Of a stretch of 64,000 nt of DNA, positions 1 through 13,791 are shown piece by piece. The translations under genes were made by a program, and so were the position numbers. The stretch lies in assembly GCF_964204865.1 (NCBI RefSeq), contig NC_135255.1:2976001-3040000 (forward strand). Direction: 5' to 3'. The DNA is from Styela clava. Lineage: Eukaryota; Chordata; Ascidiacea; Stolidobranchia; Styelidae. The number at the start of each line of letters is the position of its first letter. The stretch's first letter is position 1. The notes under the pieces were generated by a model. That model was not told where the DNA came from. It did no database searches and was given only the letters and a program-made list of their open reading frames with translations.

Positions 1-325
1 CAAATCTGATATTGGCCTTCACACAATTTATGATAATTTATTTCATATTTTGCTCTTCTACGACCATTTGAAAGTTCCGATTCTGTCTTATCGGGTTTGA
101 AACTCCAAATCTCACCTGTTCAATACCTGGTTTTGTCAACGTTTGATCTAGACATACTTAATTTTCGATAGATAGACGTACGAGGCACAATCACTTGGCG
201 ATCGCACCTATGACTTTTCAAGTACATATTGCTATGTCGCGTATAGGGTACTGAAGTTACTTTTTGTCAGTTATGATTATGTATCGTCTCAAGATAAAAA
301 CTATATTAAATTATCTTTATTTTAG

Positions 326-2496
326 GACTTTTGGAAGATTTTGATGACTGTAATGGGCACCCTTCGCCTACCAACCAATATCACTATCATAAAAATCCGG
401 TTTGCTTACATGATCTTATCTGTGGTGTTCCATCAAACATTTTAGGTAAGTCACCGCGTGAGGTTCTAAATTTATTTTTTTTACTTAGCGGATATAATCT
501 CGAGTGGCCGTCTGTAACAGTATTCGACAATATGTTTAACGTGGTCTGTGTCGATGCTAGTTGTGTCGCAGGATAACCATATCCTAAAACATATTTAACA
601 AACCCAGGCTGATCTCCTGATTACTATTTTCGGTTAAATTATTTTAGGTTTTGTGGACATGTTAGTATGTTTTTTATATTAGAATATAACATTTTAAGAG
701 TCACGTACAACATGCTTCACTTATGCAAAGTGCTCAACTTGTATAACAAAAATAAATAAAATAACGCAAAGATGTATTCTGTATTAAAATTCACTGTTAC
801 TTTTTCTCCTGTTGTCGAGGTGCACCACGGAATTTCGGAGTATTTAATTTTAATATCACAAGTTGCGGAGGACTGGCCCATAATTATCCCAAGAATATGA
901 TTTCATCTGTGAGAAAAACGTTTCTGCCATTGTTTAAGGTGTCGCGCTTGATGGTTACCCCATATATGGTTCAAACGATGAAAACGGAAATCAGATTACT
1001 CCAGATGACTTAGATGCGTTTGGTGGAAAAATTGTAAACGGAGAGTATAGGTAAAAAAAATTGTACTGCTCACAGATTGAATGCATTTCGTACTATCTCT
1101 TCTTTATTAAATCACTCTACTGTAAATTAATATTCTTTATATTTCAGATATTACGTGACCAATGTCTTTCCGTACACATTTTTAAATTTTAGAGGAAATA
1201 TAATCGATCCAAATGTGCTAAAAAATGGTTGCAATACATGTGATAGTGTTCCTATTTCTCCCTGTACAGAAGTAAGTACATTGACTGGAGAGCCTACATT
1301 GATATATCTGGACATATTATTTTTAATAAATTGCCAAATTTCGACGCTACCGTTGCTAAATTAATGCCGTTATTGCTTCTTTTAACTGTTACAAAATTAG
1401 TCAGTATTTTAATAATAATTAAACGAATAGTTCGCGGATCGAATAGGTTTCTCTCATGCAGCCTTTGAGAACCTATGTCCTAGAGAAGGGGTGGCCAACC
1501 TGCTTTCGACTAAAATCTTCAAAATAACTCGCGCTTAGGTTATACATATAAACGAATGAGTACTGAATATATATGCAGAAAACTGCACACACGCATACAA
1601 AAAACCCATTGCTGCCAGTGGGCGCATTTTTAATGAAATCGCAACACAAATGTGTATCTTTTATGTTATATTTAATTTGCTAATTTTGTTATGTATATAA
1701 TTGTACCCGAAGTAAGTTTTCATCATTTATTTAATATTTATTCGAATCCTACTATTCAGATCTTATTTCTGCCTAATTTTTAGTCGTGAGTGTTGAAAAT
1801 TACTCAAATATGCTTGCCAAGTATCCATATCATCTAAACAACGAAAAATAAATGTTTTGTGCATGTTACATGACTGGTCAAACTTCAGTATCTAATTTAC
1901 AATTTTATTCAAGTCCGATTCCTCGCTCGCTTGATATTAGAAAAAAGTGGGCATTCTGATGCCACTTCTATTACCGTTGCGAATATAATTTATCACAGTA
2001 CTCTCGGAGTGAGACAATAATTTTTGCAAACTGCAGAAACCTCAATTTTAACAGCGGCGAATTTTTTTTATGTTACATAATGATAATATGGTCTATCGGG
2101 CTTGCCCAGACTCAAATACTGTATGAGTGTATGGTATGTGTGACTGTAGACTGTGGGCCCATATCGTATTTGGCATATGTACAGTGTTGTATTCGTCTTG
2201 TTTCAAAACACACAACAGGCGCTGCGTGAAACTGGTTCAAAGCAATTTTTTGGGGTATGTTATTAAACTCACTCAACATCAGAAAGGATCGACTACTCGA
2301 GACGTGGCGATCGACGTGTTGGCCAAGCCTAGAGTATAATGGCGAGGTCTTGATTTCCATTAATATCACTACAAGTTGTAAACATTAAGTTTTTTTTTAG
2401 TTTGATGAACAAGGTGGAAATTGGTTTAACTGGGGACTGGACGCTGGCGATGAAGAGGAAACGCATGAATGGGTGGAATATACTTTATTCGAATGT
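326..2496 (+). CDS. YHYH-domain protein, partial (four exons, 5' end outside window)
   Basis: Exons at 326-445, 939-1050, 1148-1271 and 2401-2496 join in phase across good AG/GT borders. The first exon carries DDCNGHPSPTNQYHYHKNP, the signature of the YHYH domain family. The second gives GVALDGYPIYGSNDENG, the 'GVALDG.PIYG' block of the same domain. The third has cysteines in NGCNTCDS, and the fourth is acidic and tryptophan-rich (GGNWFNWGLDAGDEEE). YHYH proteins are usually secreted or surface proteins of unknown biochemical role. The conserved Tyr-His-Tyr-His and Cys suggest an extracellular fold or metal site, but that is inference. No start codon or signal peptide is visible, so upstream exons lie before base 1. 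The 3' end is uncertain: a phase-compatible short exon at 4264-4290 (nine codons ending in TGA) is possible but weak. A Penelope-like insertion lies just after exon four. Confidence 0.72.
1484..1503. repeat. Orphan hAT-type terminal motif
   Basis: The sequence ggggtggccaacctgc matches the terminal inverted repeat seen at both ends of the hAT element at 54504-55874. No partner end is visible nearby. It sits in the intron between YHYH exons three and four and is best read as a solo or truncated end. Confidence 0.35.
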
Positions 2497-2580
2497 GTAA
2501 GTCATGAAAATTTAGCAAAATACTTAGTATATAACAACTGCTACTCTCAATAGTGCATGATTGCCACCAGGTAAACTCAT

Positions 2581-3615
2581 GTTGATAATAAATGAAGCAC
2601 AACCGGTGTTAGCAAAACGATGTAATTTGCCGACGTTTTGAATTTCTATACAGAAAAACTTCATCAGGGCGTGATATGGAAAGGACACAAGTGGATATAT
2701 ATAAAGCAAAAAAAGAAAAAAGGAAAAATATAAAAAAATTATCATGGCGTCAACTCTAATCTAAAAGGATGATGATAAGATAATATGTATAAATGAATAA
2801 ACTAGCGCAAGTTCAAACAAAAAGGGGACTATTTGAACAATGATTTATACACAGGCGGGAAAAGTGTGGTTTCTTTGTCATTCATCGAGTTCTTCTCTTT
2901 ATTTATGTGATACGATTTGAGAAATAGTCTTCCCCTGTATTGAGTTTCTTTTTCTAGTATCCTGCTGTTTTCTCAGTCGATGCTATGGTTATTAGAAAGG
3001 GCGTGTTTCGAAAGGGCCGACTTGTCAATTTTCTTTTGTTTGAGTTTAATACGGAGTTGTATATGCAATCCCATGCAGCGATTGTTCTTCAGTCTACATT
3101 GGAGAAACCAAAAGAAGCCTGGAAACTCGCAGCAAGGAACATCTACGAGATATTAAACAAAAGAAAATTGACAAGTTGGCCCATTCGAAACACGCCCTTT
3201 CTAATAACCATAGCATCGACTGGGAAAACAGCAGGATACTAGAAAAAGAAACTCAATACAGGAGAAGACTATTTCTCGAATCGTATCACATAAATAAAGA
3301 GAAGAATTCGATGAATGACAAAGAAACCACACTTTTTCCGCCTGTGTATAAATCATTGTTTAAATAGTCTTCTTTTTGTTTGAACTTGCGCTAGTTTATT
3401 TATTTATACATATTATCTTATCATCATCCTTTTGGATTAGAGTTGACGCCATGATAATTTTTTCATATTTTTCCTTTTTTCTTTTTCTTGCTCTATATAT
3501 ATCCACTTGTGTCCTTTCCATATCATGCCCTGATGAAGTTTTTCTGTATAGAAATTTGAAACGTCGGCAAATTACATCGTTTTGCTAACACCGGTTGTGC
3601 TTCATTTATTATCAA
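2581..3615. mobile_element. Palindromic Penelope-like element end
   Basis: Two arms of about 460-475 bp, roughly 2581-3045 and 3153-3615, are reverse complements of each other with a spacer of about 105 bp. The right arm and the centre encode the C-terminal GIY-YIG region of a Penelope-like retroelement. The left arm is an inverted copy of the same 3' part. The 14-bp string caactgctactctc occurs just outside both arms (about 2536 and 3613), as expected for a target-site duplication, although about 30 extra bases lie between it and the left arm. Penelope elements commonly insert as inverted or tandem partial copies, which fits. The element sits in an intron or the 3' region of the YHYH gene. 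Confidence 0.7.
3050..3367 (+). pseudogene. Penelope-like GIY-YIG endonuclease C-terminal fragment
   Basis: This is an open frame of 105 codons with a stop at 3365-3367. It begins right after an in-frame TAA, so the reverse transcriptase part is missing. It reads YGVVYAIPCSDCSSVYIGET near the start, the GIY-YIG-type motif with the preceding cysteine pair of Penelope-like elements. Further on are LAHSKHALSNNHSIDWENSR and a Tyr-His-Ile-Asn segment with KNSMND, typical of the end of these endonucleases. In intact elements this domain nicks target DNA for target-primed reverse transcription. Here only about the last 105 residues remain, so it cannot act alone. The palindromic left arm repeats part of it on the other strand. 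Confidence 0.78.
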
Positions 3616-3626
3616 CTGCTACTCTC

Positions 3627-6397
3627 TTTCATTTCTAAGAATATTTTTTGTGCAGTCTACACTTGAAATCTCAGGCCAACTATTTCCATGTTATATCTCT
3701 TACATCGAGATCAATGTTGATACGACCTAAATAACCATAAGTATATTCTCATTTCGGTTCATAATAGAGCATTTTTGCTAATATTACTGAAACTCGCGAA
3801 TTTTCATAGAGAGTGGGTTAATATCTGTTCCATGTGCCTAATCCCTTCGAACACTTATTTGAGTATTATCTTAATGTAATGTGGTTATTAAAGAAAATTT
3901 CTTATACTTCATTGTTGGTGTTTTATATGATTCGGACAAAATGATGTTCTGAATTTATTTTATTTTTTGCAAAGAAATTTGCCAATTATTTTGTTTCAAA
4001 CTAGCCCACTAATTCACATCTTGTAGGCGGATGAGATGTAGTTTAGTTATACAGACTAATTTGAGTAACATAAAGAAACAGGTCGGCGCCTATCTACAGT
4101 ACACTTTTTGTCACAAGCTACGCAAAATTTCAGTCAAATTTTTTTAATTCCGCAGCTTCGAATATCTACAAAAAGTAATTTCGGGTCGAGGGTTGTCTAA
4201 ATTTTAAACCCATCAGTAAATCACCAACTGATTTATAATTTCCTTTATAAATTATTTGTTTAGATACCTTTCAAAAAGCCTTGTACCTGAACCATTACCT
4301 GCAAATACAGATCCTTGGCTAAGAAAGAAATTGCAAAGTTTATTTATCATTTTGTTTTCATTTGAAAATAGGACGAAAAATTTAAAAGAAACAGTTGTAT
4401 GATTTTTTGTTATGAATAATAAAGCAATTAGCGAATGCTGAGTTTCATATAGCGTAGTTGGTAACTTGAACAGAGCTGTGTACGAGACGCTATTAAAGGT
4501 CACCAATGTTTGCCTTATTGACCATTTCTCCCATTCTTCGAAATTAGATCTTTATACGTGATTTACAATATTTGACTGATAATAATTAGCAAAACGTATT
4601 GGTACCCCGGGACAAAAGACTAGGCGAGAAACATGGGAATTTAAAATTGTGAAAACATTTAGGATGCTCGTACAGTCTTACCGATACAGAGACATAGTTT
4701 AATCAACAGTTGCCTCTAATAGATATCCAATGTCCAATAGTTCATTTTGAAAATATCAAAGTTTTATCAACGAACTGTGATTTCATAATCGGCTGATATA
4801 AATATTCAATGGAACATTACGTGTCAATGCAAGATGATTCGGAGCATAAGTTTATGGTCTTTAGCAGGATTTATTTTAAAATTGAATGGTATTACATCCG
4901 CAACGTACTTGTACGTGTTAAAATAGTGTTCCTGCGGTTTTACACTAAAATTATCTCACTATCTACATTGCCAGTAATGTAACAGCCAGAGAAGTACAAA
5001 CACACGTAAGGCCATAAAACTCAAATTAAAACTTTCTTTGGAAGCGTTGCTTAATAACATAAACATGATAAATAATGTAATGGAATTTGTCTTTTTCAAC
5101 AAAAACAATTAATAAGATTTAATTAATTATTATTATTTAGGTATTTGTATTTCGATTTATCTCTGAATAATGTATAGTGTTGTGGTATAAAATCATAACT
5201 TGAATTGGATAGTGGCGCAAAAGACCATTTGTGTTATGAGCGTCATAAAATATTTTACCAACAACGACAATACTCAAATTATACTGTTTTTAGACCCAAG
5301 TAAAGTTTGTGGCCACTGGCCTGATGTCGAACATTTTGGGTGGACAGTTAATTATTACTTTATAGTTTTGCTAATGATTTCCCGTCTTGGTTTAAAATGA
5401 AGTATTATAATTCTTAGTTGATATATTCATAATTTTCTATTTAAATATGCGATTCATGGATATGAGCCGGAAGTTTAATATGCTTATCCGTTATCCTTAA
5501 CGCTCTCTTCCTATATTTCCCTTTAGCATGTCGCATAACATAGCAAAAGTTGTTTTACATGTTAGACGTGCTACAAACCGAAAACCGAAATCCTTGTTGA
5601 ATAATTATGACAAATACGACGATTGAAGGCTGAGGCACAAAAAAAGCCAAGACTGCGACTGTATATTTTTAAATAAAAGAGCGATGCTCAAATATGTGGA
5701 CTAGAAGATCAAATGAATTATTTTTCAATTCACTGTATCAATTCACGTCAGTTCCGGTAAGACTTTAACTGAGCACCTAGTTTATAGAAAAGTTCAGTGG
5801 ACCACCATTATGGAATGTCACGTGGGGGCGCAATATATGCCAAACCAGAAACGTTTGGGGTGAAATATGAGGCCTCAAAAGACTCGAACTTTGAAAAAAA
5901 GCAATAGCTTCCTAGCAATTTTGTCATACCTGCGTTGAGCACCCCAAAACCTGCGAAAATTTCAAAAATAATTCCTAGGTCCACTTTCTGTCCAAAAATT
6001 AGCTTCCCTGCGTTCTTAAAATCTGGCATGACGATGATTTGTAAACGATTGGTTATTTTCGATGTCATATATTTTTCGTTGTGAATTATACACAACGTGA
6101 CAAAATGTTGCTCTCAACATTAAAAATCCTCAAAGACACTTCCAAGCAGTGAACCTTGATATTTTTGTGTTTGTATAATAAAAGCTATTAAACATGAATT
6201 TTTTATACACATGCATCACATATATATATATATATATATGGTTTATGGAAACATAAATATTGATATTATCGTAAACAGAAAACGGAATATACACGTGCAA
6301 GTTTAAAAATTTTGTAAAATACTAAAAGAAATTATTGAAGCAATCATAAATTCGCACTGTCAAGCAGTAGGATACATAATAAATTATACTGTGCCGC
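3627..6397. other. Intergenic DNA without recognisable gene
   Basis: I see no coding exon I can support in this stretch, apart from a weak candidate last exon of the YHYH gene at 4264-4290. A short TA dinucleotide run lies at about 6221-6239. The short open frames at 4252-4506, 5200-5400 and 5808-6095 have no family resemblance and no supporting splice context. Confidence 0.5.
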
Positions 6398-9300
6398 TTA
6401 TCCAACTAGACCACGAAGAAAAGTTATGTGGCCATTCAATTCTTCAACCACTCTTGCGACATCATGCGGATTATTTTTGCGAAACACTTCAACAGATTCT
6501 GTATCAGCGTTGTATCGAGCATCGAAACACTTGATGATATTGTCGTTGGTAAACTTCCTGCAACAAAATATAAAATAATCTAGAACTTCAAATAATTGAA
6601 ACTATCGGAATAATTGAAGAAATTCGAAAGTCAAACTTTCGCCTTTCCAAGACGCACAATGTGTATGGTCAAATTCAAAAGTAGCGACGAAAGGTATTAT
6701 TGTGAAATTATTCTCTTAAAATGCTTAGATGGAAATTAGTATTTGCTTTTCACAGATGTAGGAGAAGCGACATTTTGAAAAAAAATTGAAATTATTTTAG
6801 ATGCTCACTAACAGAAGAACCACGGCACCACATTTAAACACTTTTTATACAATGATTGTTGCTCTGTGACTGTTGTTGAGACAAAACTATGTTTATCTTA
6901 CCGAACTTTTGTTAAAACATCTTGGAACGACTTTGCGATGAAATAGAGTGGTTGGTAATCTTCATCTTGATAGGACTGGGTTGATGCCTTTTCTGCATCA
7001 AATTCGCAATGTTCAGGGTTTTTAGACAAAGCATGCTGGTAAAAAACAAGACTGTTACAAACAACGCTAAACCTAATAGAATTCAGTTGCATAATAATCA
7101 TGTAAATAAAGCACGCATACCTACCAACGAACCCAGAAAATGATAAAGATGTAAGGTATGTGTATCTGAGAAATAACTCTCATTTAACAAGTTCAATTTT
7201 ATTCCGAGTGACTATATATACATATATGTATACATGAAATTCTTTGGACTGAAGAAACTATATTTGCATTCAGACCGCAGTAAGGAATGGTTAAAGTTAT
7301 GCTTGCAGTGGAAAAATAGCATATGGTCAACATACATATGTAATATTATTTAGACTTCTTTGGTAGAGCAATAAGTCCACCATATTTACGATTACTATAT
7401 TATTTTATATAATTGAATTAAAAAGGCATCAATACCTCCAGTTCCCCGTATGCTGATAAAATTCCGGCTCCATATACCTTCAATTGACCCTGCTGCAAGC
7501 ATAATCCAAATTCAACCGTGAACCAATAGAGCTATAGTAAATATTATGAATCTGGTTTTAATAAGCATTTTAAGTTTTGGAATGAAAGGTATTTAGATAA
7601 TGGTTGTACAAGTGTTACTGTAATAGGAAAATCTGATATATATATATATACTTCATTGATCGACCGTAATTTATAGTTTAATAGCGGTAACGAGGGTATA
7701 AATAAAATATAGTAATCGAAAATATAAGAAAACCCTATTTGATACAGAAATTTTTTTAGTTCGCCATACCTACGTAGCAAGTCAATGCTACCACATTTAG
7801 CGGATATTCCATTCGCTTAGTTGGTTGAATTCAGAGAGATCTATATTCTATACCTTTCCGATATATTATCAATAGAGTTCAAAGGTTTGGGACCAATGTT
7901 ACAAGATCATACTCACAGTCGCCAATTTTTCAATATCCTTATCGGTAGCACCAAGCGAAACAATCCCTAATTCTTGAGAAAATCGGGCAAAATCTGGGTC
8001 ACACAGCATAGGCACATGTCCAATCAATTCGTGGCAACAGTCCCTGCAAAAGTAATAGCCGCTTTTAAAGAAAATGTGTGTTCAACTTATTAAACTTCAG
8101 CTATTATTTGTTGTGCGATATATGAATGCAAAATTTAGAATGAAAAGAGAACTAAATCAATGTTGCTTCCCATTTAAAATAAATCATGATAAAGTTCTTT
8201 TGTCGTGGTTCCACCAGTTGGCCATTCTATTTTATGAGTTAATGTATATGATGAAGTCTGGTATCAGTTTCTGTGTTTTTGTTGTTTCGTTTAGTTGTCA
8301 TAGACACTTCTGTAATCTATCATTAAAAAGATAGGTATATTTAAATCTATTCGGACTAATCGCGGGTCGTAAAGAATGAAGCTTGGTAACATAATGGCAT
8401 AATCACTATATGCAAAGAATCACTCCTAAAACTGATATTCACCTTGAAACATTCATTCAACTAGGACGTCCAAATTTTGGCAACAGTTTGAAAATAAATT
8501 GGATTTCAAGAGTCATTAATGTAGCTTACAATTCAGTAAGCATGCGGATTATGAAATGTACTCACGGTTCTGGTGTATGCATTGGGCTCAAATGATGACG
8601 TACATACTGTGTACATTGAAAAACTTTCACGGCAAGACTAGCAAGAAAATCACGTGCGCTAACCAAACCTCCCACTGGACGGAGACGAAATCCACTGCAG
8701 TCTAAACGAGGGAACAATAAAATGTAAAGTTAAATGAAATCGTGAGCTGCTTACCTAATCTTCCGACATTTGGCGTTCTTTTGCTGGGCCGAGGCATTCG
8801 ACTAACTATTGCAAAATTGATGATAAACTTGCGAAAAGCAAAGTGCGTGAGAAGAAAACTGTAGTTGAGCCGACGAGAAAAAATATTGGCCAACGGTTGA
8901 TTTTGTCTCGAAAATATGGCTTTAACACTGGAAATGGACGACTGAAACTAAAGCGCCTAAACCACTGTTGTGATATCGGTGTTATAACCGACAGCCGAGA
9001 AGTGTAATGTTAAAAAATTTCCTAGGCCCCTTATCCGATGCGAATATTTGATATATTCAGGGATATTCAGGGGAAAAATAGGCCATTCAACTTTGAATAT
9101 TCAGTTAAATTTGACTAACTTCCATATACCTTCAAATGGCACGTTAAAAAATACTATTGTATTAAACAATTTTATTTATTAAACAATATTATACCGAGTT
9201 GCATTAGAAATTGCTTTTTTACAGATAGGTATATAATATATACTCGTTTCGTTTGTATATGGGCCGTATATATTGAAAACCCAAAAGTGTTAAAATGGTG

Positions 9301-12300
9301 TGCAATACAATAAACAAGCCAAAGTATCGCTCGGACGTGGGTGGGTGGTTCAAATATGAAGCACACTCTGGTAGTTTCATATACAATTTCATTGGCATTT
9401 TAAAACCAGTAAATGCAGATATGCGTAAAAAGAAGCCCTATGTTATTCTTTTGGTTTGGCGTAGTAAACTGTTGTTGTGGTGTACTTAACATGCCTTGTA
9501 AATATCTCGAAACATCTTCCAGCTGTGGAATATTGTCTTCGCTATATAGGCCAATCTTTTCCAAGTGGCGAATGGATGTGTTGAATTGCGAGCAAGCTCC
9601 TTGTGCATGTAGACTTCTCAATTTTGAATAAACAGTTTTCCATGTTTGATTTTCATCGGATGTATATGGCACTCTTGGGATGACGTCACCGCTTGACAAT
9701 AGATAAACAAAATGAATACAAAACACAGATAAAGATGATTGATCAATTTGATAACTGATTCAATTTGTGAATGTTAACGTAAACTTAGCAAATATGTCAA
9801 TAAATTACTTACTGCTTATACTTTCGTGCGATATCTACAATTTGTCTTCTTCGTTCTCGGTATTCCTGATCTGAATATCCAGGGTGTTCTGTGTTTATCT
9901 GATTATCTTCGCAAACTTCTCTTAAATGTCGACAATAATCCAGGTCAGCAGCCTTTCGTGGAAACCATGGAACATCTGAAAATGATATATACATATAACA
10001 CACTGCTTAATAAAGAAAATCGTCTAATTTGAACTTCAAAAATTCATATAAATAGGTATATATATCTTACCATGAAGAGTTTCGCGTTCGGGTCCAAGTT
10101 GCGATAAGCGTTTCACAACAAGAGAAGAATTCTTTTCCAAACTAATTTCAGCGTTTTCCAGATCTGTGTATGAACATTGACACTGCACATATACTTCATT
10201 TAGTCGGATATCGTCATCTGTATATTCAAATTAAAATATATTATAAGAAATTATTATTATTTAGCTATTATATAAGCTAACTTGCAAAATTTTCTTTCAA
10301 GATATGTTTGTCTTGATCACTTTTTAGAGAATCGCAAGTCGGGGTAAAAATCGTACATATGCAGCAATGGAAATCATATAAAATCTTCTGTTTCTCATTT
10401 GATTAATCTTAGCAATGACAATTTGGCTAGCTTAGATTTAGTAGAAGTAAATTTATAATACCATAAATCACTTAAACAAGCGATATCAAATTCTGAACTT
10501 CGCTTGGGACAATGTAGTGATTCGATATTACCGTTTTGTTGCAATTAGACTTGCTCATAAAAGAAAGGATTAGAGAATAATATTACCACTGTCCGAGCTG
10601 TTTTCTTCTGGGCGCTTTATTTCGACGAATTGAATTGTCACGTTGCATTCCTGTGCAAAGATATATATTTAAAATATACATAAGTTTAATTACGCTCAAT
10701 GCGCCAGTTAACTAATAAACAATATAGCCAAGGACCTTTCACCTCCGGGTATTGATACAAGAGCTCAATTGAAATTTGAGAGTGTTTATAAACTTAAAAA
10801 ATATGGAAAACACTCAGACAATAAACAACAACTATGAAAATCAAATTAGGTGAAAACAAATTGACTAGTTGACACAAGTACGGGCACATCGATTGAAAAA
10901 AGTTCCTAAATGTGTTAGTTTCTGTAAAGAGTTCACTTTCCGAGCCGACAAGGTCTTGTAATTTTTACGAAATTTTATTTATCCTCCAATATCCTCTTAT
11001 CTACTTTATCTACTTTCAATTGCAGTTGATTCACGTTACACGGCCAAAACGACAGCCAGCCAAACGTTTTTAAAAATGTTAAAATGAAGATTAATAAAAT
11101 GTTAATCTATATAATACAACCTCCAGATATTTCAGTATGGAAGCCACAGAAAATCCATGCTTTCCGGTTAATGTTGATTTGATCAAAATCTCATGTCTGT
11201 TCTGCCCTCCACTTTTCGAGGAATTACATTTTGTATTTTCTAGATAGAAATTAAAAAATGAATAAATACAAACCTGAAGCCAGGCAGAGAGGGTTTACTA
11301 TATTTATTAGAAAATGTTTCATCTCGTGTTATGAGGGAGGCCCAATAAATAGTATGTTAACAGTTATAAATAAAATTGAATAATCAATCGATAAAAGCTG
11401 CTAACTGCTAATCCTATATATAAATACCTATGCTTGTGAATTTAGACAGTTACAATTTTATTCGAAACAGATCCCGACGCTTCTCTAATTTGATTATCCG
11501 GTAATCATAGTAATGCAATTATTTAATCGCTCTTTCTTACCTAAATTTTGAAGAGTAGCAAATTTAGCATCCGCTATAATACTATTTCTTCTCATCTTGC
11601 ATCAGATGTATAAATGTAATCTAGCAATAAACTCACAACAAATATTTAAAAACTTCGGAGTAATGAATCTCTAAATACTAAAAGGCATCCATGATGATAA
11701 TTTTACACATTAAAGCTTGACGATTTATGACGTAATATAAACGTTAAAAACAGTTCTGTGAACCCACCTAAGTATCTATAATTTATGTGTTATAGAGCTC
11801 TCTTTACATTCTTGGCAATAGAAATAACAGCACGTTGCCCTGATCGATCATCGAGATTACTAACTTTGACATTTGCACCTCCTGTTATATATAGGGAAAT
11901 CACCATGAGACGCAAGCACACGTGTTCTGTTCATGACTATGACGAAATTATGAGAAAGCATTATTTAAACTTTGAAACATCACTTGCATGCTTTGTAAAT
12001 ACATTTTCAAACTACCTCGAAAATTATTTCGTGAAACTCGTAAAATTAGATACGCTAAAAATATGTAGCAGAATCGCCAAAGTTGGGATTTCTCAAACAC
12101 ATCTTTTCCACATCTTTCTTTGAATATCCTCAAAGAATAAAAGCCTTTGTGCCGAGGTATATTCAGATTCCTCGGGCAGTGTCCACGAGTTCTTTAGGAT
12201 AAGCTTTGCTGGTTCTTATATAGTCTTAACTCAATATGTAACAACCGAATAAGCGATGATTAGAATATTATGGAGCTGACGTCATATTTCTTGACAAGGA

Positions 12301-12984
12301 CATTTGCTATAGACATCTGTGACGTGAGAATCAAATTATGAGATGCCCGAAACAGACACAAAATCAATATTTTATATTCACAACAATCCTAAAATGTTCA
12401 TGTTCAAAAATCGTTTCCAACATATATGCGTGTAGTGATTTGATATTGATTTCTTGACGATAATTAAGTGGTTTCATGACAGTATGGTCGGCGATATTTC
12501 ATGCATAAGTATCAAATAATAAATATAATCAAATAACAATCTATATATTATGCGTGTACTCCAGGACAAAGGGAGATATCTAAAATTGTCTCTAGAATGT
12601 ATGTTTTAAACATTCGGGCTACTCATCCATCGGTGGCTCTTCATAGTCATGTAGGCTACGTAGTGAAGATGGGAAAACGCCTCATAAAAAAGCTAAATCT
12701 CGATGGACTACTCTTTTTCATTATAACTTCTACTTTGTTTGTCGTAACTCATTTATTTTATGGTTTGAATCTAAACTATATTCTGCAGAAATAAAAAGTA
12801 AGAATTGTCAAAAAGAGTATTAAAAATGTTCTAGGCCTGTTCAAACGATCGCTGAACATATTCACATTTGGTTTTAAGTAATCCACCGACCTGACGCTTT
12901 GGAATGCGTCTGAAGTTGTATGTTGTTATAAATGGAGTTACTCAACACGAAATATCCTTCTTCCTTCATCTCTGGTAGATCCAT
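6398..12984 (-). CDS. TH: Tyrosine 3-monooxygenase (tyrosine hydroxylase)
   Basis: Twelve exons join in phase: 12891-12984, 11541-11573, 11121-11239, 10588-10650, 10071-10217, 9813-9975, 9491-9691, 8566-8694, 7917-8043, 7436-7531, 6902-7035 and 6398-6557. The product is about 488 aa and starts [10 protein letters not shown]. An ACT-like regulatory domain spans roughly residues 57-135. The catalytic core starts at DVPWFPRK and contains [14 protein letters not shown], the pterin-dependent hydroxylase block. [13 protein letters not shown] gives iron ligands His321 and His326, and [11 protein letters not shown] gives Glu366. The Cys-Cys before His, and [11 protein letters not shown] near the end, point to tyrosine hydroxylase rather than phenylalanine or tryptophan hydroxylase. 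The enzyme makes L-DOPA from tyrosine with tetrahydrobiopterin and iron, the first step of catecholamine synthesis. The C-terminal helix ends in LRGLVG. My reading of the base count near 10620 is uncertain by one; the exon there needs 64 bases to keep phase. Confidence 0.93.
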
Positions 12985-13791
12985 ACGCGTATAATGCAAG
13001 AAAGTTGTAGCTGGCTATTCTATGTGGTTCAAGTGCTGCGCACCTACACAACTTTATCTCTTTGACCTTTTCATCTTAATGAGACACGCATACTTCGTCT
13101 ATGACACGAAAAGTTTTTGCATACTCATAAATAATGGTCATCACATTGATGATTGATTAGAAATGATTTATCAATTTGATAATTCAATTCTGTAGAAGAA
13201 ACCGCAATCTTATCCCAGTGTGTGTATGTGTGAGAACATATATACATAAAATATTATATTTCGATAGATTTTTATACAAAATTCCTTATGTTGTGCATGC
13301 CAAATGACATTGTAGCGAATGTGGAATGTAATTATGGATTTTATTGTTATTTAACTCCTTTGTCTTAATAGTATGTGAAACCAATGAATAGGTCAGTGCC
13401 CTATTTCCCTGTGATTATGATTTATCGCGACAAGTCTTAGCAATGCCTCTCTGTATCGACCAATCTGTGACATGTTTCCGGTCTCAATTCGAAATTTAAG
13501 AATATAGTGTTTTTCATGTTTTTGCATTATTACTAATTTGAATTTCAACCCTATTGGTATTAAGTGTATATTTTAATTTATATATCTGTTTTGGATTGAA
13601 TTCGATCGTGCACCTTTACAATATACGAACAATCCATCGTGTGCTTATTGACCTCCGAGGAGTTTAGACTGGGGTTTATTCCGCTGAAGTACGTATAATA
13701 TTACGGGGCTAAGGACACGCAGATCGGGACATTCTATCTCATAACAGTGTCTGGTGGTGTGTGCTTATATATCAGGGATGATCGAACCCAG
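12985..13791. other. TH upstream flank
   Basis: This holds the presumed 5' untranslated and promoter side of the tyrosine hydroxylase gene. No motif is strong enough to call a promoter, and no coding exon is recognised. Confidence 0.4.

Noticed and set aside
5200..5400. Frame with an AG-preceded segment reading DPSKVCGHWPDVEHFGWTV
   Set aside because: It looks slightly exon-like, but it has no recognisable family and no phase-compatible link to the YHYH gene that I could show.
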